Source of the DNA: Atrina japonica
Lineage: Eukaryota; Mollusca; Bivalvia; Pterioida; Pinnidae
Assembly (NCBI GenBank): GCA_030159075.1
Contig: BROG01000258.1
Coordinates: 372,001-436,000, forward strand
Reading direction: 5' to 3'
DNA: 64,000 bases
This document shows positions 21,561-32,810 of this stretch, one piece after another. The position numbers and the translations under genes are program-made. Each line of letters begins with the position of its first letter. Position 1 is the first letter of the stretch. The notes below the pieces were generated by a model that saw nothing but the letters and a program-made list of their open reading frames with translations, did no database searches and had not been told where the DNA came from.

Positions 21561-22329
21561 ATCTGTGTTCTCGAATTCCAGTTGAACTTGATGTCAATAG
21601 ATGTATCGACATTTTCCTGGTAAAAAAATTAATTACTATGGAGACCATTCAAAGAACCTTAGCAAATTTAACAATTTCATTTCCAAAGCCTAGATTTGCA
21701 CATAACATGCTATACATTTAGATATCTCTCGCCATATTTGTGCATTTTTCTGAATAGAAACAAGCCCCCACAACCGAGATAAAAGGCGAGTTTGAACAAA
21801 TAGTGGTCATTGTCTAGTTACAGTCGCATAGAACAAACGTGTGAAGAAATGAAGTTTGAGTATAATTCACCTACATGTCGAAAATAAATATTGATATCAA
21901 CAAACTTCATTCACTCTATCTGGACATTTAGCCGGCTAATATACAGTTCACAAGCATGTAATTAATCAGTTTAAACTTGAGAATATCAAACATAATTCGA
22001 AATTGCACATGAGAAAATCGTTAAATTGCAAACAAACGGGAGCTCGGACCACCTGTTATGATATGAATGTCCTCAATTTCGAAATAAAGAATCAAAGAAA
22101 AACCAGACCAAGGTCAACTCGGAAATATATTTGACTCGTTTTACAGGATCACTTGCATCCATTTCGAAAATTTTGATAGCAATGTTTCACAGCTATGTCT
22201 CTTATAACGTCTATTTTTGTCATCTTTGTAAAAATATGAGAAGGGATACCTTGTCATTGGTCAAGTGCGCGCGACTTTACCGAGTTCACTTGAATTTATG
22301 ACGCTATGTTAACAACATAACGAATATCA
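21561..22329. other. Gene-less stretch
   Basis: No gene or element recognised. Confidence 0.45.
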
Positions 22330-22661
22330 AACATCTCAGAACCAAAGTATAAATCTTTAGGATGTCCAGGACACGGATACAAATCCGGCAAAAATGGACA
22401 AACACGGACCTCTGGAAACCAATAGGTGGGATCAGGTGCCATGGAGAAATAAGCATCCCCTGTCGACCGGTCACTTCCACCGTAAGTCCAAAGTCACGTC
22501 CAAATAAAAATACGCGAGGAACGAATCCTCGTCACAATTTGTACAGGCGTCTCATAACTGCAAACGAAAAGGCAACTCAATATTTGACCTAGTGAAACAG
22601 AGTAATCGCAAACAAGTATATTAAAGAGATCGTAAAATTTGCGGCTTTCGATATCCCTGTG

Positions 22662-23270
22662 TCAAAACTTTGTTAGTGAGTAGTTTACATCTGTATATGA
22701 AATGTTCATATGTTGTGCACCTGCATATCGAATTATTTGTGAAATATATACTCCATATGCGGGTGATTGTGGGATGTTACTACTTAAAGGTGGAAATTTT
22801 ACGATGGGAAAGCCGAAATTGTCGCGTTTGTCGTATAGATTAGTTGCCAATTTCCCGCGTGTGTCTATAGTAAGTAAAATGTAAAAGTATGAAGTGTGTG
22901 TGCTTGATTCTGTTGTATCTTTAATTTCTAGTTTTTTGGGATATATCGCATTGACATACATATGAGAATTGTCATTATTAATTGACAAACGTCGTCGATA
23001 TATCTAAATGTGAAATTAAAGGACACGGCTAGCGTTTTCTTCTTTTGATTCAGCAGTTTGTGAATGGAGTCTGCTTCGTATGAATAAAGAAACAGGCCGG
23101 CCAATGAAGGGACACAATTGGTTCCCATAGGAATGCCGACAGTTTGTTGAATGACACCGTCTCCAAACATTACAAATATATTGTTTATTAGATATTCTAG
23201 CATGTTTTTATACCAACTTCAGCGTATATGTGTAGAATCAGATTGGTGTTTGACAATGTAAGTATCATGG
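22662..23270 (-). pseudogene. Copy X RT, palm to thumb part
   Basis: Two overlapping minus-strand frames (22928-23203 and 22662-22988) encode motif B GIPMGTNCVPSLAGLF, LLNQKKKTLAVSFNF, motif C RYIDDV and then, after a frameshift inside motif C, LEIKDTTESSTHTSYF, KLATNLYDKRDNFGFPIV and SPAYGVYISQIIRYAG. The catalytic DD is readable but the frame breaks straight after it. The downstream tail (22463-22660) has TGA followed by ACTNCDED. Confidence 0.82.
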
Positions 23271-23552
23271 TTAATATTGTAAACATAATACCAAAGTTAT
23301 AATTCTCAAGACTATCGTTTCTGTCAATTAGTCTTCATCAGTTTAGCTCCAATTTAAGATATTTATGTATTTTCTAAGAATGAGGGTTTCATACAAGGCC
23401 AAATAATAAATCTAAAGGTATAGCACAAATCCGTCTAAGAGTAACCACCTAAAAAAGTTGACTGTCTTAGCTTTAGAAAACTTTGGAATTGAAATAGTAA
23501 TATCAGTGACAAATATTACTTTAGTATAATATTATCAGTTGGCACCGAAATA
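23271..23552 (-). mobile_element. Retrozyme-like element inserted in Naiad copy X
   Basis: A 282-bp single unit of the 6.88-8.17 kb family interrupts the RT codons for LKYLVIGYQDTY. Naiad sequence ends at AAGTATCATGG and resumes at CCAATCACTAGATATTT. It contains all shared blocks, including AAGGCCAAATAATAAATCT and TATCAGTTGGCACCGAAATA. The hammerhead is on its minus strand, the same strand as the host Naiad. Confidence 0.7.
23302..23346 (-). ncRNA. Hammerhead ribozyme of the inserted unit (degenerate)
   Basis: The minus strand has an intact CTGATGA (23334-23340), stem II block AGACTAATTGACA, GAAAC, GATA and cleavage triplet GTC, then TTGAGA. Stem I (GCTAAA against TTGAGA) and stem III have mismatches relative to the 7-kb copy. 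The core is right but the arms are worn. Confidence 0.55.
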
Positions 23553-24262
23553 CCAATCACTAGATATTTAAATTTCCGGGTTCCACCTTTAGTGAAAAAA
23601 CAGTTGTCCGTAATGATAAAAAGTCTTTCTTTTAATTTTTTATATGGAATAGTTGTGTAAAGATCAGAGAAGTCGTATACTTTGATACTGTGAATTTGAG
23701 ATAAAATGTGGGCCTTCAAATTTTCTAAAAGTTGTTTAGAATTTTTAAGTATCCACATCTGATTTACACCGCTTCTGGAATAAGAAACTACACAGTATTG
23801 CTGAAGTTTATCCTTAACGGCTGTCAATATCTTGGCAAGGAGTAAAGATAAAGGTTTGGTACAACATTTGCTGGATCATGCTATAAACCTCTGCTTATAT
23901 GGGGTTTTATGAAGTTTAGGTATCCAATATAAATATGATAGCTCAAAATCAGTATCGGTTGTAGGTACATCAAAAGAGCGTAATAAGGACACGTGATTTT
24001 GAATGATCTCGTCCTTTGAAAGTGAGCTACGTGTGTATTTAGGATAACCGGAATTCGTATTAAACCCTAGGTCTTCTAATAAAGAATTATAGTAATGTGC
24101 CTTGCAAATAATAAGTATATTATTTGAGGCTTTGTCTGCTGGGACCAGTACATATTGGTCATGTAATCTATCCAGTTCAGTTACTACTTCTTGATCATTA
24201 AATACAGAGGGATAACATCTTTTCATAGTTCGTTTAAGTTTTGGAATACAAAATTTTATCAA
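23553..24262 (-). pseudogene. Copy X RT, fingers to motif A
   Basis: The minus strand reads TELDRLHDQYVLVPADKAS, FELSYLYWIPKLHKTPYKQ, a short frameshift near 23876, then TAVKDKLQQYC, YSRSGVNQMWILKNSKQLL and motif A YDFSDLYTTIP. The frame is otherwise well kept. It is separated from its palm half by the retrozyme-like insertion. Confidence 0.82.
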
Positions 24263-24266
24263 TATA

Positions 24267-25152
24267 AAAAAATCTCAGATACAAAAGTATAAATCAATAG
24301 AATGTTCAGGGCATAGATACAAATCCGGTAAAAATGGACAAACACGGACATCTGGAATCCAAAAGGTGGGATCAGGTGTCATCCCCTGTCGACCGGTTAC
24401 AACCGTCGTGAGTCCACAGCCAAGTCCAATGAAATACGTGAGGAGTGTATCCTCGTCACAATTGGTACAGACGTCTCAACAACCGCCAACTTTTCGTTGG
24501 CAGCTCAACATTTCACTTAGTGAAACAAAGTAGTTGCAAACAAAACTATTATACCGACTGTAAAATTTGCGGAACGTTGACATTAAACGCGGTTTTCGAT
24601 ATCCCTGTGTCAACAATTAGTCAGTGAGTAGTTTACCTCTGTATATGAAATCTTCATATGTTGTACACGCCCTGGCATATCGGATCATTTGTGAAATATA
24701 AACTCCATATGAGTGACTGAGGGATATTACTACTTAAATGTGGAAAGTTTACGATGGGAAAGCCGAAATCGTCGCGTTTGTCGTATAGCTTAGTTGCTAA
24801 TATCCCGTTTGTGTTTATATTAATTGAAATCTCTAAGTATGAAGTGTGTGTGCTTGATTCTGTTGTATCTTTAATTTCTAGTTCGCTGCGATGTATGAAA
24901 ATTGTCATTATTAAGTGACAAAACGTCGTCGATATATCTAAATGTCAAATTAAAGGACACCGCTAACGTTTTCATCTTTTGATTCAGCCGTTTCTGAATG
25001 AAGGCTGCTTCGTATGAATAAAGGAACAGGTCGGCCAATATAGGGACACAATTGGTACCCATAGGAATGCCACCGTACAGCTTTTAGCTATTCAGACAAA
25101 ATGTCTGGTTCTACGTCTTCATGTTTGGCCCTTCGTCTGGCATAAGGGTGCA
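24267..25152 (-). mobile_element. Naiad family 1, copy Y (tandem partner with internal deletion)
   Basis: The minus strand holds the pseudo-LTR (24267-24400), tail with TGA and CTNCDED, and RT palm (24654-25062: motif B start MGTNCVPILADLFLYSY, motif C RYIDDVLSLNN, then a deletion and frameshift at about 24890). At about 25072 the sequence jumps to the linker/RT-start segment AEDVEPDI(L)-like (25075-25152). About 900 bp of fingers are therefore deleted. A part of the pseudo-LTR/tail near 24380 is also deleted. Confidence 0.8.
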
Positions 25153-25248
25153 GATTACTGGTGGGATTTTATTTATTTTTACTTTCAAAGTGCATATTAT
25201 TTTACGGATACTAAAATTGTGAATTAAAAACTGTATAAAATATATTTA

Positions 25249-25550
25249 GAAAGTATTCACAGTATACTTTCTATAAATGTAACAATTTAAAAAAGGATAG
25301 CATAGCTCGTATATGACAATATTTATAATTGTAAACCTATGTATAGAACAATAAGTTTAGTGGTTTTATGTGACTTGACAATTTTTATTGTGATTGGTTG
25401 GTCTTTGTTGAAATTTGAAACGAAGCTTTAAACGCCAAAGCAAGAGCAGTAAAACATTCAATGTAATTAGTCGTATTATATCTCATATTTATAATTCATT
25501 AAAACTAATAATAATAATCTTTATTGAAGTCTTTGATGTAAAAATTAATG
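25249..25550. repeat. Interspersed repeat R5, copy 2 (partial)
   Basis: About 290 bp nearly identical to 26573-26870 (AGTATACTTTC to AAAAATTAATGCGGAATG). It shares GCATAGCTCGTATATGACAA, TTGTGATTGGTTGGTC and AACTAATAATAATAATC. The near identity 1.3 kb from its partner suggests a recent local duplication. Confidence 0.8.
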
Positions 25551-25855
25551 CGGAATGTTTATGATTTGAGTAAAGTTTGTATTACATGTCATCTGTCCAT
25601 TGTGTCGCTTTGGGAGAACAGGTGTGAAATAACGGTCGTTCTGCTGCCTCGCCTTTTATACGAAATTTCGAGCCAATTTCTATTGATAACATTTAACAAA
25701 GGTGACTGCCTGTGGAATAATAAATTGGGGGTGTTTCAAAAGCATTGTAATTTTTTTCTCGAAACTTGTTTAAAAGTTACGATGACAGTTTTAATAAAAT
25801 AAAATGCGATTACAAAGTTCGACTTTCGAATAAGGCAAATTTATTTGTACCTCAT

Positions 25856-25856
<1 letters not shown>

Positions 25857-25907
<51 letters not shown>

Positions 25908-25950
25908 TCAATAATAAAAATAATAATAGTAAATAAATAAATAAATAAAT
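25857..25950. repeat. (AAT)n microsatellite
   Basis: About 48 bp of pure AAT, then imperfect AATAAT and (AAAT)n. Confidence 0.95.
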
Positions 25951-26114
25951 GAATAATGGTGATATTATTAATAATAATGATAATGACACCCGGTACATCA
26001 TGCCCAGATTGGGCAATATATCAATACTTGGCAAATATGTCAAATTTTACTCAGGTAATTATGTTTATAAGAAAACTTATATAAAGATATACTTGTAGTA
26101 GTTTTCTAATATAA

Positions 26115-26870
26115 TATAAAACACGTTACCGTTTGTAACGAACTCATTTTCACTAAAATATAAGCGGCTATATCATTTATACAAACAATTTGAAAAGATT
26201 AGTATAACAATATATTTATCCCATGTAAGTATAAAAATAAAACCAAAGTAAAAATATATACTTTATGTTGACTAGATATGTAAAGTAAATGGCAAATTGT
26301 TGATTAAATTATGTATATCTAATAGTAACACAGTGGGGTAGGCAAGGGAATAAAAAATAAATAGCTCAACATTATCTCATAATCAATTTTTGTTTTTAGA
26401 TGTTTGTCAAAATGCCAAAAGATTATTTATATTTCGCATTGTTATTGCGACTCAAACTGTTTGAACTAAATGTTATCATTTTGAAACCGATACATTGCCA
26501 TGTTATGGTCTTTAAATATCTTTTATCGGGATAATTAATAAGAATATTTTATAAGTATATCTAATTCACAGTATACTTTCAATGAGTGTAACAATTGAAA
26601 AAGATAGCATAGCTCGTATATGACAATATTTATAATTGTAAACCTATGTATAGAACAATAAGTTTAGTGGTTTTATGTGACTTGACAATTTTTATTGTGA
26701 TTGGTTGGTCTTTGTTGAAATTTGAAACGAAGCTTTAAATGCCAAAGCAAGAGCAGTAAAACATTCAATGTAATTAGTCGTATTATATCTCATATTTATA
26801 ATTCATTAAAACTAATAATAATAATCTTTATTGAAGTCTTTGATGTAAAAATTAATCCGGAATGTATAAG
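26115..26870. repeat. Interspersed repeat R5, copy 3 (longest)
   Basis: About 750 bp. The left end (ACACGTTACCGTTTGTAACG) matches copy 1, and the right 290 bp match copy 2. It has no terminal inverted repeats that I can see and no ORF. The class is unknown. Confidence 0.65.
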
Positions 26871-27844
26871 AATAATCTGACTGATTTTCGAGGTCACGCA
26901 ATTGTCTGGAGAAACCATCGCATCATTGGTATTCCTGTTTTGTAAAATACATTTATTTTTAGTGATATCGCTGGTTTTTTTTTTACTTCTGTCGTATAAT
27001 TGTGTCGTTTTAATTAATTTTAAGTGCATCATCAATCGATATTCAAACCCATGGCAGTCATCAAATTAGACAAACGAGCTATGTTACTGAATATAATTAC
27101 GGTAGAATCAGAATGACAGCAGGTCATATTTCCGGTTACTTCCAAAAATATAAAGTACCATTTACACAAACAAATACACAAAATATGTAATTCATAAGAC
27201 ATTTTTTTGCTAAAAATTAATGAAAGTTAGAATGTACACAGAAAACCGTATGATTACACTAGACACATATATATATCACAGCGTTACCAAAAAGAACCGA
27301 ATTGAAAAAGGATGATTGTTTATAAAGAAATCTGGAACCAAAGTAAGCAACCTTTTTCTTAATGTTAACTTTTTTTTCTGCTGTGGCATTCAAAATTATA
27401 TATATATATAATGTTAAATATACCTATCAATCAAATACATTGCCATCAATTTCATCTATTTGTGCGAAGGTAATATGGAATGTCATAATTTCGTTTCCTT
27501 TATCCTTTAAAAAACTCGCAAAACACAGCGAGATTCCTATGACGAATCGTTAAAATTAGATAACAATGGTAATTTCAGGATTAAGATCAATTCAGCATCG
27601 CGTCAGTTATGTCATTCACATCGGCAAAACAGAACCCCCAAATGACTGTTATATACTTTTTAACAATAAAATTTGAATATTCTTGTGAAATAAAAAAAAA
27701 AGATAATTATAAAGAGTTCGAATGAAAAACTGAAAACTGAAGAAGCATCAAAGCATGCGTAAACACTGACAGGAAACTAAAAATTAAAAATCACAATAAA
27801 CAAGAAAATTTCGACTTTCAACATGCATATATAAGTAGTGATAT
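26871..27844. other. Gene-less stretch
   Basis: No gene recognised. The 79-codon minus frame at 26796-27035 starts in R5 and has no motif. Confidence 0.45.
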
Positions 27845-28080
27845 CCATTTATCTACTGAATATGGAGTTTATATCTCCCAGGTGATCCAATATGTCAGAA
27901 CATCAAGAATATACGATTTCTGATACTGAAGTAAACCACGTAGAGATAAGTTGTCACCACAGCGGTATGATAAATGGGGTTACATTCAACATTTGGCACA
28001 TTTTATGGTCGGTATAAGTACATCGTTAGCCGTGTTTCCTGTTCGATAGTTGTTGAATCGTCTCTCAAATGTTCTATTTG
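27845..28080 (+). pseudogene. Ancient Naiad RT C-terminal remnant (possible third family)
   Basis: Frames patched by eye give GVYISQVIQYVRTS, then LRDKLSPQRYDKWGY, then FGTFYGRYKY. They follow the order of the family-1 blocks GVYISQMIRYARAC, LLTDKLLTQGYRKPR and FRKFYGRYN. Nucleotide similarity to families 1 and 2 is low, so this is an old or separate lineage. Confidence 0.55.
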
Positions 28081-28129
28081 TTGTTTACTACAGTATTACG
28101 GAGAACGTGATTGGTCGAATGGAAATGCT

Positions 28130-28290
28130 TTATTAAGCATTGATTCTATATTTTTCCTTGTCATTAGGAAGTGACCTGAATGAAGAGCACTGTGTACTTC
28201 GCAAAGCAAATTGCGCAAAAGTGTGCACAGTCTTCATTCAGGTCATTTCCTGGTGACACGGAAAAAATATAAAATCAATGCTTATAATTA
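28130..28290. mobile_element. Foldback element with roughly 65-bp inverted arms
   Basis: The left arm (28130-28197: AAGCATTGATT, CCTTGTCATTAGGAAGTGAC, CTGAATGAAGAGCACTGTG) is the inverted complement of the right arm (28222-28290: GTGCACAGTCTTCATTCAGG, TCATTTCCTGGTGACACGG, AATCAATGCTTATAAT). A short centre with a TTCGCAAAGC and TTGCGCAAAA pair separates them. It has no ORF. Confidence 0.72.
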
Positions 28291-29087
28291 AATTCCAATA
28301 ACAAGTCGGTATTTTTTTTAAACATTCAGTGTTTATTTATTGATTTTCCCAAATAATATAAACAAACAAGTTAAACTATCAAGCTTTAATTGCGTCGTTA
28401 TGACAACCGCGAACAACACTAGACTGTTACGTCATTTTTACGTCATCATCACGACGAATCTAGGAAGAGAAGTTGATGTGTGGCTGCTTTAGTTAAAATT
28501 ACAGTTATTGAAAGAGGAATTTGAAATAAATCCCATGGAGAGAGTATTAATGGTATCCAATAATATGGGAATGTTAATATATCAATATTATACAATATTA
28601 ATATTGTTTTGGATCGCCCAAGTAGACCTAACTGCAGTAGCGATACAGTAGGGAATAGACCTGACTGTACTTGAATTTAAAATTGATGCTAATGCACTTG
28701 AACATGGGGCTGATTCAAAATTACCAGATGAAGCGGAAGACTGGGTTGTGTTACTAATATATTTTTCTGTTGTGTGGTGCATTCGCGACTGTTACTTATG
28801 AAAACTTTCACTACGATGACCTGTTTTTATCTTGCATGACGTAAAACATATTTGTGTATTTCAAATGGCCGACATGAAAAGAAAACGTAGTGCCGTCTGG
28901 GGGCGTGGTTTAATTACCGTTCACGTCATTGATGTATGATTCGAATTATTTCTGGATTATTAACCAATGAAATCGTCGGGAATTTATTAATTTTAATAAT
29001 TAGTATATGACACCTAATCTAACCTTCAGGATTTCCGAAAGGTCTTTGATTCCCAATGTTATATATGCATACAACAGAAGTATACAA
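28291..29087. other. Gene-less stretch
   Basis: No gene or element end recognised. Slightly richer in ACGT/CGTCA motifs than the surroundings. Confidence 0.4.
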
Positions 29088-29192
29088 TGTGTAGATGGTC
29101 GAGTTGTTATTGCATCGATCATGTGAGCAAGGCGGTTGGTGTCGTATGTAAAGAGTTCGAACCCCCAGCCGGGTCTTAGTGAGTTTATAGGT
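29088..29192 (+). mobile_element. Possible tRNA-headed SINE fragment
   Basis: TAGATGGTCGAGTTG (A-box-like, 29092-29106) and GAGTTCGAACCC (29153-29164, a good B box) lie about 60 bp apart, then GCCGGGTCTTAGTGAG. The TGAGTTTATAGGT string at its end is also in the hairpin at 43827-43881. Naiad sequence abuts at about 29195. Confidence 0.42.
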
Positions 29193-29339
29193 CAGATAAC
29201 ATCGGCATTCCTATCGGGACCAATTGTGCCGAATTTATTGGCCGACCTGTTCCTTTATTCATACGAAGCAGACTTCATTTAAAAACTGCTGAATCAAAGG
29301 AAAAAAGCTAAAGGTGGTATCCGAAAATTAAAATATCTA

Positions 29340-30022
29340 GTGATTGGCTATCAGGATACTTATTTCGTCAAACACCACTCTGATTCTACACATAAATACA
29401 CAGTTGATATGAAAAACGTGCTGGAATTTCAAATAGACAATGTATTTGTAATGTTCGGAGACGTGGTCTTTCAACAAACTGTCGGCATTCCTATGGGAAC
29501 CAATAGTGCTCCTTTATTGGTCGGCCTGTTCATTTATTCATACGAAGCAGACTCCATTCAGAAACTGCTGAATCAAAAGAAGAAAACTTTGGCGGTGTCC
29601 TTTAATTTGACATTAAGATATATCGACGACGTTTTGTCAATTAATAATGACAATTTTCATACATATGTCAATGCGATATATCCCAGCGAACTAGAAATTA
29701 AAGATATAACAGAGTAAAGCACATACCCTTCATATTAAACATTTTTCTAACTATAGACACAGACGGGAAATTGGCAACTAAGCTATACAATAAACGCGAC
29801 GATTTCGGCTTTCCCACATTTAAGTAGTAATATCCCTCAGTCATCCGCATATGGAGTTTATATTTCACAAATAATCCGATATGCCAGGGCGTGTTCAACA
29901 TATAAACATTTCATATACAGACGTAAACTACTCAATGATAAATTATTGACACAGGGATATCGAAAACCGCGTTTGATGTCAACGGTCCGCAAATTTTACG
30001 GTCGGTATAATAGTCTTGTATG
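29340..30022 (+). pseudogene. Naiad RT palm, middle tandem segment
   Basis: Positions 29340-29717 are open: VIGYQDTYFVKHH, GIPMGTNSAPLLVGLF and motif C RYIDDVLSINN, ending at a TAA in the DTTES codons. The next part (29720-30022) has small deletions but keeps the AACGCGACGATTTC and AAATTTTACGGTCGG blocks. It ends without tail or pseudo-LTR, joined to the next segment. Confidence 0.8.
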
Positions 30023-31011
30023 AGACTACTGGGTTTAATACGAATTCTGGAAATCTTACATACACACGTAGCTCACTTTCAAAGGACGAGATCCTTCAAA
30101 ATCACGTGTCCGTATTACGCTCATTTGATATACCTACAAAGGATACCGATTTCGAGCTATCACATTTATGCTGGATATCTAAACTTCATAAAACCCCATA
30201 TAATCAAAGATACATAGCAGGATCCAGCAATTGTTCTACCAAACCTTTATCTTTACTCCTTACCAAGATATTGACAGCCGTTCAGGAGAAACTTCAACAA
30301 TACTGTACAGTTGTTTATTCCAGAAGCGGTGTAAATCAGATGTGGATACTTACAAATTCTAAACAGCTTTTAGAAAATTTGAAGGCACACAATTTTTCTC
30401 GAATTCACAGTATCAAAACTTATGACTTCTCTACTCTTTACACTACTATTCCACATAAAAAATTAAAAGAAAGACTTTTCAGCATCATAGACAACTGTTT
30501 TTTCACTAAAGGTGGTATCCGAAAATTAAAATATCTAGTGATTGGCTATCAGGATACTTATTTCGTCAAACACCACTCTGATTCTACACATAAATACACA
30601 GTTGATATGAAAAACGTGCTGGAATTTCAAATAGACAATGTATTTGTAATGTTCGGAGACGTGGTCTTCCAACAAACTGTCGGCATTCCTATGGGAACCA
30701 ATAGTGCTCCTTTATTGGCCGGCCTGTTCCTTTATTCATACGAAGCAGACTTCATTCAGAAACTGCTGAATCAAAAGAAGAAAAAGTTGGCGGTGTCCTT
30801 TAATTTGACATTAAGATATATCGACGACGTTTTGTCAATTAATAATGACAGTTTTCATACATATGTCAATGCGATATATCCCAGCGAACTAGAAATTAAA
30901 GATACAACAGAATCAAACACACACGCTTTATACTTAGACATTTTACTTAATATAAACACAGACGGAAAATTAGCAACTACAAACGCGACGATTTCGGCTT
31001 TCCCATCGTAA
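30016..31011 (+). pseudogene. Naiad RT, longest open fragment on the plus strand (331 aa)
   Basis: One open frame covers fingers and palm: FELSHLCWISKLHKTPY, RYIAGSSNCSTKPL, SGVNQMWILTNSK, motif A TYDFSTLYTTIPHKKL, motif B GIPMGTNSAPLLAGL, motif C RYIDDVLSINN and SNTHALYLDILLNINTDG. It breaks at a small deletion near 30978, in the LYDKRDDFG block. It lacks the endonuclease, linker and thumb. With all three catalytic aspartates readable, it could have encoded an active palm recently, but the whole protein is not encoded. Confidence 0.85.
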
Positions 31012-31490
31012 ATTTTCCACAATATCCCACAGTCACCCGCATATGGAGTACATATTTCACAAATGATCCGATATGCCAGGGCGTGTACAACATATGAAAA
31101 TTTCATATACAGAGTTAAACTACTCACTGACAAATTATTGACACAGGGATATCGAAAACCGCGTTTAATATCAACGTTCCGCAAATTTTACGGTCGGTAT
31201 AATGGTTTTGTTTGCGACTAATCTGTTTCACTAAGTGAAATGTTGAGTTGCCTTTTCGTTGGCGGTTGTTGAGACGTCTGTACCAATTGTGACGAGGATA
31301 CACTCCTCACGTGTTTCACTGGACTTGGCTGTGGACTCACGGTGGGTGTAACCGGTCGACAGGGGACACTTACTCCTCCAAGGCACATGATCCCACCTCT
31401 TGGTTTCCCGAGGTCCGTGTTTGTCCATTTTTACCGGGTTTGTATCTATGTCCTGGACATTCTATTGGTTTATACGTTGGTATCTGAATA
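31012..31490 (+). pseudogene. Naiad RT thumb, UGA tail and pseudo-LTR (segment 3 end)
   Basis: After the frameshift the GVHISQMIRYARACTTYE and KFYGRYNGFVCD blocks follow. A TAA at about 31219 precedes SVSLSEMLSCLFVGGC, then TGA, then DVCTNCDEDTLLTCF. The pseudo-LTR (31370-31490) ends TTGGTATCTGAATATTTTT. Confidence 0.8.
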
Positions 31491-32214
31491 TTTTTTATAT
31501 TGTTAAAATAAATATTACATGACTCTCTTATCATCTAGTTTTTGATTTGCTCGGTCCATACTTTCTGTTCTCACTTGTTTGTTATATTAGCCCATAAATC
31601 GCTTCGTATGGTGATTTAACAATTTAATACTTTGAGGTCGTACCAAAAAATGGCATATGGGAAACCGGAAATTTGACACTCTTGGCGTTCATTGTATAGA
31701 CAATTATCAACGCTGTCTAACGTCAAGGAAGGCTATGCAAGATGACAGACGACGAAAGTGTAAACAAACGTTTTCGTTTCGTCTCTATTGGCGATGATGG
31801 TGTCCAAATATTATTGGAAGAGAAGGATTCTAAAATACTAGACGTGCAACAGTTATCCGTTTAATATTGTTGTATTTTAGATGTTCATCTTTAATAAGAT
31901 CACAATAAATCACTAGATTCCCACATCATGAACTATTCATTATTTCGGATGCTGTAAAAATTGAATATTTGTAGAAAATTGTCTTTATTTTATCAAGATT
32001 TCATTTTAAAACATCAGGATATGCTAATAAAAAGACATGGAACATTCTTTAAAATTTCTGTTTTACCAAATCAGTTTTCTTCTCGTCTTTGGATGTAATG
32101 GGTGTTGGTCATTTGATTAATACTAAATCGTACGCACATGGCCATCAGCGTTGTAATGAAAAGACTTTATAAAATAGATAGGGAATGCATACGAATTAAG
32201 TTTCAAGAAACACC

Positions 32215-32217
<3 letters not shown>
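31491..32217. other. Gene-less stretch
   Basis: No gene recognised. An open frame of 85 codons at 32138-32395 runs through the (GT)n tract and is not credible as a gene. Confidence 0.45.

Positions 32218-32284
<67 letters not shown>
32218..32284. repeat. (GT)n microsatellite
   Basis: About 65 bp of GT. Confidence 0.95.
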
Positions 32285-32285
<1 letters not shown>

Positions 32286-32756
32286 TTATAAGAAGACTAA
32301 AGAATGCACACATACAGGATGTAGCTATGATAAGTCGTTATGGGGAGTCTATAGACATTGGATCGCTAGAAATATCATCTGAAGTGCTTCAATAGATGTG
32401 AAATTAAATTCAACAACTGATTTATAGGTAATGAATTTGAGGTTAAATTGCAACTGTCTGTCCGTAAAATATGATTTCCCTCAGGTAACCGTTACGTCGT
32501 GAGCTGCATTCGCCTAATTTCTTCCTTTATTCTGCTTTGCATTTTGATGCGTTTGATTTATATTACTATGGATGTAATAAAGTTAACATTTTGTTGCATG
32601 ACATGACATCAAAGAGTCCCAGAGTACAGCAAAATCTCTTGAAGAGTTTTGAACTCGTTGATATTCTGATTTCATACGAGACATTTTACAATTAAAGTGT
32701 TATAAACATAATGGTATTTATATTTGCAATTTTTGACTTGAAATTGTAAAAAAAAA

Positions 32757-32757
<1 letters not shown>
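32285..32757. other. Gene-less stretch
   Basis: AT-rich sequence between two GT tracts. Nothing recognised. Confidence 0.4.
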
Positions 32758-32807
<50 letters not shown>

Positions 32808-32810
32808 TGC

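Larger units (their letters stand above)
22330..24266 (-). mobile_element. Naiad family 1, 5'-truncated copy X
   Basis: On the minus strand this runs from the RT fingers (5' truncation at about 24266, inside WLIKSRIRKL) to the pseudo-LTR (22330-22460, ending in the AAAGTATAAATC side). It carries a retrozyme-like insertion at 23271-23552. Its 5' break is joined directly to the 3' end of copy Y (24267-25152), a head-to-tail tandem typical of Penelope-like elements. Confidence 0.85.
29195..31490 (+). mobile_element. Naiad family 1 tandem: three partial copies fused head-to-tail
   Basis: Segment 1 (29195-29310) is the motif B region. Segment 2 (29311-30022) jumps back to the KGGIRKLKY block and runs to FYGRYNSLV. 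Segment 3 (30023-31490) jumps back again to GFNTNSGN and runs through the tail to a pseudo-LTR at 31370-31490. Segments 2 and 3 overlap in content and share distinctive variants (HKYTVDMKNVLEFQIDNVF), so they come from one lineage. This fits repeated template switching or serial priming on the element. Confidence 0.85.

Noticed and set aside
29195..31490. Retrovirus-like or LTR retrotransposon
   Set aside because: No gag, protease, integrase or RNase H; the RT motifs and tail are PLE (Naiad) type, and the terminal repeats are pseudo-LTRs.
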